From the NCBI GenBank assembly GCA_003555385.1, contig PWHO01000096.1, positions 1 through 12,863 on the forward strand: DNA of 12,863 nt, read 5' to 3'. The notes below the pieces were generated by a model. The model did no database searches, had not been told where the DNA came from, and worked only from the letters and a program-made list of their open reading frames with translations. How positions within the stretch are numbered: the first letter of the stretch is position 1; every line of letters starts with the position of its first letter. The DNA comes from Bacteroidales bacterium. Its GTDB lineage: Bacteria; Bacteroidota; Bacteroidia; Bacteroidales; UBA7960. The translations under genes and the position numbers were made by a program. Of the stretch, positions 6,837-12,863 are shown in pieces.

Positions 6837-8747
6837 TCAGGAACTGTGCCAATGGAGTATTCCCTCTTTGTCTGAGCTGATTTTTCCTTTGTCCAGGAGA
6901 TAACGGATCACATTAATCACCTTTTTCTCTGAAAGTTGAATATCCAGTCCCTGTATCAGGGTATCCAGGCTAATTTGTTTTTCCTGGATCTGTGGTTTGA
7001 TCAGGGCAAGAATTTGTTCAAACTCATAGGAGGATACCCCGGTTTTGTTTCTTTCCAGGCATACATCGCATTGTCCGCACCTTAATGCGTCTGTTTCTCC
7101 AAAATAGGCCAGCAGGCTAAGGCTGCGGCACCTGTTTTCTGACCGGGCATAGTCAAGCATGGCATTCATGCGTTTACCGGAGAATTCCTTTCTTTCTTTG
7201 TAAACGGATTTTGAAATGGTAAGATCCGCTGCTGACATTCGTTCTTCGAGAAAGGTAACCAGGGGTTGTTCGTTCTGTTTTTTATAATGGATAATCTGCA
7301 TCTGGTGGAGTTCGGTAAGTATTTTCTGCACATTGTCTTTCGGGATGCCGGCTCTTTTTGCGATATCAGTTTCCTGTATTTTTGTGAATTCTGAAAAAAG
7401 ACCGCTGTAGGACCGGAGGAGTAGTTTAATAAATGAGTCGTATCCCGGGTTGGCAACCTGGAAACGATAAAGTGTTTCATTATTGACGAGGAACATAATG
7501 CGGGAAGGATTGGACATGGCCTCAGATAAGGCAAGGTAACCTTCCTTCTCCAGGAATCCCAGGGCATTGAATACCACGAAAGGGTTCATGCCATAATTCC
7601 TGGCAAATGTGGTGAGGTCGAAAGGCATGCTCTGATCCTTTCCGCTGCCAATGGCCAGCTGGAAATAATTCCCCAGGCAGGTGTATACCTTTTTGATCAG
7701 TTTAATTGGAGGGAAAGACCTTTCGTGAAACTCTTTCAGGTCCATAATATCGGACTCATTAAACAGCAAAATGGCATAAGCTTTTTTTCCGTCACGACCG
7801 CCACGGCCTGCTTCCTGAAAATAGGCTTCCGGACTGTCGGGCAGGTCCATGTGTACCACAAACCTTACGTTGGGCTTGTCAATACCCATCCCGAAAGCAT
7901 TGGTCGACACAACTACCCGTGTACGTTCCTTCATCCACGCATTTTGTTTTGCATCCCTCTCCAGGGAGGTCAGCCCGGCATGGTAAAAATCTGCACTGAC
8001 CCCCTGCTGTTCAAGCCATCGAGAAATTTCTCTCGTTCGTTTACGATTTCTGACATAAACCACACCTGTGCCTGGCACATTCCTGCAGATCTTTAACAGC
8101 CTGTTAAGTTTGTCTTCTTCCCGGAAAACAACATAGGCCAGATTTTTGCGCTCAAAGCTTTTTTGAAAGACCTTTGGCGAACTGAAATTGAGTTTTTCCT
8201 GAATGTCATTGACTACCTGTGGGGTAGCGGTAGCAGTCAGTGCCAGTATGGGGGTGTTGGGAATCAGGGTTCTTACTTCAGCAATCCGTAAATAGGGTGG
8301 CCGGAAATCATAGCCCCATTGCGAAATGCAATGTGATTCATCGACAGCAAGAAGGCTGACGTTCATTTTCTCCATCCTGCTGCGAATAAGCTCCGTCGTA
8401 AGTCGCTCAGGACTGAGATACAAAAATTTTACGTCTCCGTACACACAGTTGTCAACGGCATTGTCAATTTCCACCCGGCTCATCCCATGATAAATCCCTG
8501 TGGCTTTGATCCCTTTCTCTTTTAATGCCTGAACCTGGTCCTTCATCAGGGCAATAAGCGGACTTACTACTATGCATAACCCATCCAAAGCAACTCCGGG
8601 AACCTGGTAGCAAAGTGATTTTCCCCCGCCGGTCGGCAACAGGGCAAGGGTGTCATGGCCATCGATTACAGATCGGATGATGTCCTCCTGCAGGGGTCTG
8701 AAAGAGGAAAACCCCCAATATTTTAAAAGAATGGCTTGCAGGTCCAA
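6837..8747 (-). CDS. recQ: ATP-dependent DNA helicase RecQ
   Basis: A 636-residue superfamily 2 3'-5' helicase acting in recombination and fork repair. Visible in order: the RecQ motif 0 WGFSSFRPLQ (11-20), Walker A TGGGKS (39-44), motif II DESH (136-139), the aromatic-rich loop CISQWGYDFRP (140-150), motif III TATAT (171-175), motif V STNAFGMGIDKPNVR (281-295) and motif VI QEAGRGGRDG (311-320). A zinc-binding domain follows, with C540, C557, C560 and C563, then a winged-helix region. No HRDC domain is recognisable; the C-terminus is a short helical domain. The start is TTG at 8747, the only plausible choice because an in-frame stop lies shortly upstream and the family consensus begins there. 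Confidence 0.95.
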   Translation of the reverse strand: MDLQAILLKYWGFSSFRPLQEDIIRSVIDGHDTLALLPTGGGKSLCYQVPGVALDGLCIVVSPLIALMKDQVQALKEKGIKATGIYHGMSRVEIDNAVDNCVYGDVKFLYLSPERLTTELIRSRMEKMNVSLLAVDESHCISQWGYDFRPPYLRIAEVRTLIPNTPILALTATATPQVVNDIQEKLNFSSPKVFQKSFERKNLAYVVFREEDKLNRLLKICRNVPGTGVVYVRNRKRTREISRWLEQQGVSADFYHAGLTSLERDAKQNAWMKERTRVVVSTNAFGMGIDKPNVRFVVHMDLPDSPEAYFQEAGRGGRDGKKAYAILLFNESDIMDLKEFHERSFPPIKLIKKVYTCLGNYFQLAIGSGKDQSMPFDLTTFARNYGMNPFVVFNALGFLEKEGYLALSEAMSNPSRIMFLVNNETLYRFQVANPGYDSFIKLLLRSYSGLFSEFTKIQETDIAKRAGIPKDNVQKILTELHQMQIIHYKKQNEQPLVTFLEERMSAADLTISKSVYKERKEFSGKRMNAMLDYARSENRCRSLSLLAYFGETDALRCGQCDVCLERNKTGVSSYEFEQILALIKPQIQEKQISLDTLIQGLDIQLSEKKVINVIRYLLDKGKISSDKEGILHWHSS

Positions 8748-8772
8748 TGCGTGTAATCTTTGGTGTTATAAC

Positions 8773-8780
8773 CAAATGTA
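8773..8780 (-). promoter_or_regulatory. recQ promoter, -7 element
   Basis: The minus strand reads TACATTTG, an exact TAnnTTTG match ending 25 bases before the TTG start of recQ. A clear -33 TTTG is not visible. It lies in the 88-base gap after the iron-uptake operon. Confidence 0.55.
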
Positions 8781-8835
8781 CGAAATATTTGAAAAGACCC
8801 GATGATTGGAATGCTGACCGGCCGACGAAAAAGGT

Positions 8836-8991
8836 TTACCGGTTTTTCAAACAAGCAGCGCAGTCGCCGCCAAATTCCTCACACCCTCCTTTTTTACGGG
8901 GGGACTTTCGAAAATAAACAGCCAGCCGTCTAAATGTGTAGATAAGGGCTGTAATCAGTATAATGGCGGTAATAATCCATTGTGTAGTCAT
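8836..8991 (-). CDS. FeoB-associated Cys-rich membrane protein
   Basis: A 51-residue protein: a single N-terminal hydrophobic segment (about residues 4-20, WIITAIILITALIYTF), then a basic stretch (RRLAVYFRKSPRKK), then a Cys-rich tail with C37, C44 and C47 (GGCEEFGGDCAACLKNR). This architecture and its position directly after feoB match the FeoB_associated family; a role supporting ferrous iron transport is inferred, with the cysteines as possible metal or redox ligands. The ATG at 8991 overlaps the feoB stop as ATGA, which fixes the start and implies translational coupling. Longer in-frame readings to about 9129 only re-read feoB in another frame. Confidence 0.85.
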   Translation of the reverse strand: MTTQWIITAIILITALIYTFRRLAVYFRKSPRKKGGCEEFGGDCAACLKNR

Positions 8992-11516
8992 AAGGCTGTA
9001 ATCAGGCTTCCGGTTTGATAAACAATAAATGAAATGATCCAGGCTACCGCGGTGGTGTAAACAACGGTAAACAGGCCCCATTTCCAGTGGCCACCTTCCC
9101 TGCCTATGGTAGCAATTACCCCGATGCATGGGAAATACAGAAGAATAAACAACATAAACGACAATGCCACCAATGGGGTAAAAACGGGTTCTCCTTCTTT
9201 CGGGCCGGAACTGTAGGTCTGAGTTTGAATTTTTTCAACCAGGCTCTGGCTATGGGCCTGCACGCTTTCATCCACCTGGTAAAGCACTGCTATGGTACTT
9301 ACAACAATTTCTTTGGCAGCCACCCCGGAGAGGATACTGATACTCATTTTCCAGTCAAACCCAAGAGGAGCCATTACCGGCTGGATGGTTTTGCCGATCG
9401 TGCCAATATAACTGTTTTCCTGACGTTCGACCTGAATACGGCTTTCCATATTTTGAATGGCATATTCCTTTTCATTTTCCAGCGTCCTTATAGCCAGGGT
9501 GTCTGAGTCAGGAATGGTGTCCATTTTTGCTTCATAACGCAAAACAATGGCATCTTCCTGTTCTTCAATTTGCGCCGCGTAATGTCCGCCGCCGGGAAAG
9601 TAACCGAGGGCCCAGATAATGATGGAGGCCACCAGGATTATACCGCTGATCTTTTTAATGTAATGGACCGCTTTGTCCCACATATGAATGGTAATGGCCC
9701 TGATGGTGGGAGTGCGGTATGGCGGAAGTTCCATCACAAAGGGAGCTTCCTCGGAGCGGAACATAAACCGTTTGAGCAACAAGGCCATACCGATGGCAAC
9801 TGACACCCCTGTGGCATAGATGATAAACAGCATGGTGCCCCGGTACTCCGTAAAGAATGCAGAAATAAAAAGCACATAAATGGGAAGCCTGGCACTGCAG
9901 GAAATAAACGGATTGATCAGCATGGTAAGCATGCGGTCGTTACGGTTCGACAGGGTACGGGTAGCCATAATCGCCGGCACGTTACAACCGAAACCCATCA
10001 GAAGCGGAATAAAAGATTTGCCGTGCAGTCCGATCTTATGCATGAGCTTATCCATAATGAATACGGCCCGCGACATATATCCGGTATCTTCCATCAAGCT
10101 GATAAAGAAGAATAGCAGCATGATGTTGGGGAGAAATACGATGACACCCCCGACACCGCTCACCACACCATTGATCAGCATGTCTTTAAGGGGGCCGGGT
10201 TGCATTTGTTGGTCAAGAAAAGTACCAAGGCCGTCCACACCTGCCTCGATCCAGTCCATCGGATAGCTTCCCAGGAAGAAAGTTACTGAGAACATGGCCC
10301 ACATGAAAAACAGAAATATGGGGAAGCCGAACAATTTATGGGTCAGGAATGTGTCAATGATTTCGCTGGCCTTCCGCTCTTTCGGCTCTCCCGGCTGGAG
10401 CGTTTCTTTCAGTGCCCCGGCAATGAAGCCGTATTTCAGGTCTGTTATGACCGACTCCGGGGGTTCGCCAAACTCATGTTCCAGTTTTTTAATTTCCTGC
10501 CGCGTGGCATCCTTTATCTGTTCATGATTGTGACAATGGTCACTGATGGTCCTCCTGGCAATTTTGTCGTCTTCCAGGAGTTTAATGGAGAGAAAGCGGG
10601 AAGATATCAGGTCGGTCAGGTGTTCATTACCTTCCGCCCTGATCAGCTCCTGAATTTTGCCAAGGGAGCCCTCCACCAGTGATCCGTAGTTAATGTGAAT
10701 ATGGCGGATGATATCATCCCGGTCTTCATATACTTCAATTACCTTGTTAAAAACATCCTCAATCCCTTTTCCCTTTGAACTGACTGCAGGAATAATGGGG
10801 ATGCCAAGCATTTTACCAAGCGACTCGTAATCCAGCACATCTCCTTTTGCCTGCATCTCATCGTACATGTTCAGCACCATCACCACGCGGATATCCATGT
10901 CAATCAGCTGGGCCGTAAGATACAGGTTGCGTTCCAGGTTTGATCCGTCCACGATGTTGATCACCACGTCCGGCAGTTTGTCGGTGATGAAGTCACGGAC
11001 AAAAACTTCCTCGGGGGTATAGGCTGAAATGGAGTAAGTGCCGGGAAGGTCTGTAATATTGAAACGGTAACCGTTTTGGTAATAACGGGCTTCTTTGGCA
11101 TCAACCGTAACACCACTGTAATTTCCCACACGTTCTCTCGACCCGCTTGCATAATTGAAGAAGGTGGTTTTTCCGCAATTGGGGTTTCCTACCAATGCGA
11201 CATTGATCACACTGCCAGGTTTGCGGAAAGAGGCGGCTTTTTCTGTGAAAAATACGCCATTGAATGAATCTTCCCTTGTAGGATGAAAATCTTTTTCAGG
11301 GATGACTTCGATGAGGCTGGCTTCACTGCGCCTTAAGGATAAATTGTACCCCATGATGTTGTATTCAATGGGGTCTCGCAGCGGAGCCTTTTTAACAACC
11401 TGCACGGGTTTACCCACCACAAAACCCATCTCGATGATGCGTTTGCGGAAACCTCCGCGACCTTTCACCTTGATAATGATACCTCGTTCCCCGTTTTGCA
11501 GGTCATTTAAAGTCAT
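8988..11516 (-). CDS. feoAB: Ferrous iron transporter, FeoA-FeoB fusion
   Basis: An 842-residue fusion. Residues 1-72 are a FeoA SH3-like domain (IEMGFVVGKPVQVVKKAPLRDPIEY), joined by a short linker to the FeoB G domain: G1 GNPNCGKT (110-117), G3 DLPG (156-159), G4 NMYD (216-219), G5 SSK (246-248). A helical GDI-like domain leads to the membrane part from about 395. The Gate motifs show GCNVPA (510-515), C540 in ISCSARLP and C797 in YFPCIG, the conserved cysteines of the FeoB permease. A charged insert of about 60 residues (641-702) lies between membrane segments. It imports Fe(II) across the inner membrane. FeoA-FeoB fusion is frequent in Bacteroidota. The small Cys-rich gene follows with an ATGA overlap. 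Confidence 0.96.
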   Translation of the reverse strand: MTLNDLQNGERGIIIKVKGRGGFRKRIIEMGFVVGKPVQVVKKAPLRDPIEYNIMGYNLSLRRSEASLIEVIPEKDFHPTREDSFNGVFFTEKAASFRKPGSVINVALVGNPNCGKTTFFNYASGSRERVGNYSGVTVDAKEARYYQNGYRFNITDLPGTYSISAYTPEEVFVRDFITDKLPDVVINIVDGSNLERNLYLTAQLIDMDIRVVMVLNMYDEMQAKGDVLDYESLGKMLGIPIIPAVSSKGKGIEDVFNKVIEVYEDRDDIIRHIHINYGSLVEGSLGKIQELIRAEGNEHLTDLISSRFLSIKLLEDDKIARRTISDHCHNHEQIKDATRQEIKKLEHEFGEPPESVITDLKYGFIAGALKETLQPGEPKERKASEIIDTFLTHKLFGFPIFLFFMWAMFSVTFFLGSYPMDWIEAGVDGLGTFLDQQMQPGPLKDMLINGVVSGVGGVIVFLPNIMLLFFFISLMEDTGYMSRAVFIMDKLMHKIGLHGKSFIPLLMGFGCNVPAIMATRTLSNRNDRMLTMLINPFISCSARLPIYVLFISAFFTEYRGTMLFIIYATGVSVAIGMALLLKRFMFRSEEAPFVMELPPYRTPTIRAITIHMWDKAVHYIKKISGIILVASIIIWALGYFPGGGHYAAQIEEQEDAIVLRYEAKMDTIPDSDTLAIRTLENEKEYAIQNMESRIQVERQENSYIGTIGKTIQPVMAPLGFDWKMSISILSGVAAKEIVVSTIAVLYQVDESVQAHSQSLVEKIQTQTYSSGPKEGEPVFTPLVALSFMLFILLYFPCIGVIATIGREGGHWKWGLFTVVYTTAVAWIISFIVYQTGSLITAL

Positions 11517-11544
11517 ACCGGTGTGTTGGACTTAATTGTTTATT

Positions 11545-11562
11545 TAGATTTAATTAAAACTA
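11545..11562. promoter_or_regulatory. Candidate operator of feoAB (18-base palindrome)
   Basis: TAGATTTAATTAAAACTA is palindromic at 16 of 18 positions, with the perfect core TTTAATTAAA at 11549-11558. It sits immediately downstream of the feoAB -7 box, across the expected transcription start, so a bound repressor would block initiation. An iron-sensing Fur or DtxR-family repressor is the natural candidate from the gene it precedes; the sequence itself does not match either classical box well enough to choose. Confidence 0.5.
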
Positions 11563-11564
11563 GG

Positions 11565-11572
11565 CAAAAGTA
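11565..11572 (-). promoter_or_regulatory. feoAB promoter, -7 element
   Basis: The minus strand reads TACTTTTG, an exact TAnnTTTG match, 48 bases before the feoAB ATG. The expected start site falls in the adjacent palindrome. The -33 region would lie at about 11591-11595, where the tandem hairpin repeat begins. Confidence 0.6.
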
Positions 11573-11590
11573 ATAAAAATCTTTAACTAT

Positions 11591-11640
11591 TTAGTCGGGG
11601 CTGACGCCCCTCCGGTTAGTCGGCGCTGACGCGCCTCCGG
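11591..11640. repeat. Two tandem 25-base hairpin units
   Basis: Units at 11591-11615 and 11616-11640 share the frame TTAGTCGG.GCTGACG.GCCTCCGG-like sequence and differ at only two positions. In the first the stem is GGGGC/GCCCC, in the second GGCGC/GCGCC, both around the loop TGAC. The two differences are the two partners of one base pair, so the stem is conserved while the sequence changes. The layout resembles a REP-type palindromic element; whether copies exist elsewhere in the genome cannot be seen here. Confidence 0.75.
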
Positions 11641-11747
11641 TTGTTGGTTCTCATGGGCTGAGTGATGTGGGGGTTGCCTGTGGGCATTGGACGAGGCTGG
11701 GAGGTTGTTGGTTCCTATGATCCTGAATGGGGCATACGTTAGGGGTA

Positions 11748-11762
11748 AAAGATGTATCTTTG
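11748..11762 (+). promoter_or_regulatory. Promoter-like box within an inverted repeat
   Basis: TATCTTTG at 11755-11762 matches TAnnTTTG exactly on the plus strand. It overlaps the inverted repeat AAAGAT-GT-ATCTTT (11748-11761). It could start a transcript toward argS, some 310 bases upstream of that gene, or a small RNA ending near 11923. A clear -33 element is not seen. Confidence 0.4.
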
Positions 11763-11904
11763 TGGTTGTTTTTTGTACTGGAGGGGATGCCCGCTGGCCG
11801 GAGGGGCTGGGGCCTGTTTTCAGCTTTCCGGCTGCGATTCCGGTTGTTGGGGTGAATTCATTGGTTGTTCTGGAATACCCAGTATAAGTATGTATATTTT
11901 TTTG

Positions 11905-11923
11905 CCGGGGGTTGCCCGGTTTT
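11905..11923 (+). terminator. Possible small terminator hairpin
   Basis: CCGGG (11905-11909) pairs with CCCGG (11915-11919) around GGTTG, followed by TTTT. A G-T pair could extend the stem by one. It lies about 140 bases after the promoter-like box at 11755. The stem and T run are short, so termination would be modest. Confidence 0.35.
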
Positions 11924-11930
11924 GAACCCT

Positions 11931-12045
11931 GGAAACGGGGAATACCCTGGAAAGGGGGAATATCCTGGAAACGGGGAATACCCTGGAAGCGGGGAATACC
12001 CTGGAAAGGGGGAATATCCTTGAAAGGGGGAATACCCTGGAAACA
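11931..12045. repeat. 18-base tandem repeat, six units plus a partial copy
   Basis: Six consecutive 18-base units start at 11931, 11949, 11967, 11985, 12003 and 12021, and a seven-base partial copy follows to 12045. Units 1 and 3 read GGAAACGGGGAATACCCT; units 2 and 5 read GGAAAGGGGGAATATCCT; unit 4 differs from unit 1 by one base; unit 6 mixes the two types and starts with T. The array ends directly before the argS promoter box. Each unit contains GGG-AATA-CCC, or GGG-AATA-TCC in the second type, so a small RNA stem remains possible through a G-U pair. Confidence 0.9.
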
Positions 12046-12047
12046 GG

Positions 12048-12055
12048 TAGTTTTG
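12048..12055 (+). promoter_or_regulatory. argS promoter, -7 element
   Basis: TAGTTTTG matches TAnnTTTG exactly and ends 23 bases before the argS ATG. It begins three bases after the tandem array, so the -33 region and all upstream contacts lie in the repeats. A TTG occurs at 12020-12022, made by the T that begins unit 6, at a slightly long spacing. Confidence 0.6.
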
Positions 12056-12078
12056 AATCCCAAAATAATTACTTAAAA

Positions 12079-12863
12079 ATGAATATTGAAGACCGGATTG
12101 CGCAGATCGTCGAAGCTTCAGTCAGTGAATTGTCGGGCCGGGAAATAAAGCCGGGGCAAGTGGTGCTACAGAGAACAAGGAAGGATTTTGAGGGTGACCT
12201 TACATTGGTGGTTTTTCCCTTTGTGGGGCTGATGCGCCGGTCACCGGAAGACACGGCCGGTTATTTTGGTGACATACTGGTGGAGAAACTGGAAGAGGTG
12301 GAAAGCTTCAATGTGGTGAAGGGATTTCTGAATTTAAGCCTTACCAAGGGGTTCTGGCTTAATTTTTTAAAAAATTACAGTGGTGACGAGGCGTTTGGGC
12401 TTATTAAGCCGGGAAAACAGCCGCAAGTGAAAGCGCGGGGCCCTGTTGTGGTGGAGTATTCCTCTCCCAATACGAATAAACCCCTGCACCTGGGGCATAT
12501 CCGGAATAACCTGCTGGGTTATTCGGTTGCCTGTATTTTGGAGGGGGCCGGCAGGGAAGTGGTGAAGGTGAACCTGGTCAACGACCGGGGTATTCACATT
12601 TGCAAGTCCATGCTCGCCTGGATGTGTTTTGGTAATGGGGAAACTCCCGGAAGCTCCGGAAAAAAGGGGGATAAGCTTGTGGGCGAATACTACGTGCTGT
12701 TTGAGCGTGAGCTTCGCGTACAGGCCAGGGAGCTGATGGAGAGTAAGGGTCTCAGTGAAGAGGAAGCCCGGAACCAGGCCCCGCTTATGCAGGAAGCCCG
12801 GGAGCTTTTGCTTCGCTGGGAGTCCGGTGACCGTGAGGTAGTGGATATCTGGAAGCAGATGAA
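12079..12863 (+). CDS. argS: Arginyl-tRNA synthetase, N-terminal part
   Basis: The first 261 codons of a class I aminoacyl-tRNA synthetase that charges tRNA-Arg; the gene runs off the window. The N-terminal Add-1 domain, which recognises the tRNA D-loop, occupies about residues 1-105 (RKDFEGDLTLVVFPF, then VVKGFLNLSL). The catalytic domain begins at VVVEYSSPNTNKPLHLGHIRNNLLG, with the HIGH motif as HLGH at 137-140, followed by VVKVNLVNDRGIHICKSML. These are specific to ArgS. The KMSK loop and anticodon-binding domain lie beyond the window. ATG 12079 fits the usual ArgS beginning and follows a short A/T-rich leader after the promoter box. Confidence 0.95.
   Translation, partial: MNIEDRIAQIVEASVSELSGREIKPGQVVLQRTRKDFEGDLTLVVFPFVGLMRRSPEDTAGYFGDILVEKLEEVESFNVVKGFLNLSLTKGFWLNFLKNYSGDEAFGLIKPGKQPQVKARGPVVVEYSSPNTNKPLHLGHIRNNLLGYSVACILEGAGREVVKVNLVNDRGIHICKSMLAWMCFGNGETPGSSGKKGDKLVGEYYVLFERELRVQARELMESKGLSEEEARNQAPLMQEARELLLRWESGDREVVDIWKQM

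Larger units (their letters stand above)
11641..11930. other. G/T-rich non-coding stretch
   Basis: No supportable gene is seen here. The plus strand is G/T-rich (my hand count is about 170 G or T in 11641-11880). TTGTTGGTTC occurs at 11641-11650 and again at 11705-11714. The stretch holds a promoter-like box at 11755-11762 and a terminator-like hairpin at 11905-11923, listed separately. Open frames across it have repetitive or atypical products and no family resemblance. Confidence 0.6.

Noticed and set aside
8815..8850. Terminator after the FeoB-associated gene
   Set aside because: AAAAA and TTTTT runs flank the stop region but the intervening bases do not form a continuous stem.
9087..11535. 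Several plus-strand open frames inside feoAB
   Set aside because: They are antisense shadows of a well-supported coding region and resemble no known proteins.
11687..11887. A 66-residue plus-strand open frame
   Set aside because: It has no recognisable domain and it starts upstream of the promoter-like box; it looks like chance in G/T-rich DNA.
11931..12045. CRISPR array
   Set aside because: The 18-base units are contiguous with no spacers and no cas genes are nearby.
11587..12063. A 158-residue minus-strand open frame with repeated FQGIPR/FQDIPP units
   Set aside because: Its repeats are simply the 18-base DNA array read in a frame that stays open because 18 is a multiple of three; the rest crosses the hairpin units and has no family resemblance. 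It would also overlap the argS promoter.
11763..12078. T-box or other known riboswitch upstream of argS
   Set aside because: No T-box sequence or specifier layout was seen, and T-box control is not typical of this phylum.

Overview
The window looks like a chromosomal housekeeping segment from a member of the Bacteroidota. Four things point there: the gene order birA / rsfS-ftsH-lutC-DUF2007-cdsA-psd, the FeoA-FeoB fusion, the absence of strong Shine-Dalgarno sites, and a run of exact matches to the Bacteroidota -7 promoter element TAnnTTTG just upstream of birA, rsfS, recQ, feoAB and argS. I cannot name a genus. No mobile element, phage, CRISPR array or RNA gene with a recognisable family was seen.

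Layout. (1) 1-132: the 3' end of a plus-strand gene, probably a small SRPBCC/START-like protein, converging on birA (227-973, minus), a monofunctional biotin-protein ligase. (2) 974-1130: the divergent birA/rsfS promoter region. (3) 1131-6136, plus: a probable operon of rsfS (ribosome silencing), ftsH (membrane AAA+ protease), an orphan LutC-type LUD protein, a DUF2007 small protein translationally coupled to cdsA (CDP-diacylglycerol synthesis), and psd (phosphatidylserine decarboxylase). cdsA and psd supply two steps of phosphatidylethanolamine synthesis; ftsH handles membrane protein quality control. (4) 6125-8747, minus: a YjjG-type HAD phosphatase whose 3' end overlaps psd by 12 bases, preceded by recQ. 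(5) 8836-11516, minus: a ferrous iron uptake operon, a fused feoAB plus a 51-residue Cys-rich FeoB-associated membrane protein overlapping it by ATGA. (6) 11517-12078: a 562-base divergent intergenic region, structurally the oddest part of the window. (7) 12079-end, plus: the 5' part of argS.

The coding part is ordinary core genome. The unexplained structure is concentrated in the feoAB/argS intergenic region. Reading from feoAB it holds a probable metal-responsive operator over the feoAB start site, two tandem 25-base hairpin units whose stems differ by a compensatory base-pair change, a G/T-rich stretch of about 240 bases with its own promoter-like box inside an inverted repeat, a short terminator-like hairpin, and six copies of an 18-base tandem repeat in two alternating subtypes that abut the argS promoter. 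I found no convincing new multi-gene system; this intergenic region is the best candidate for something undescribed.
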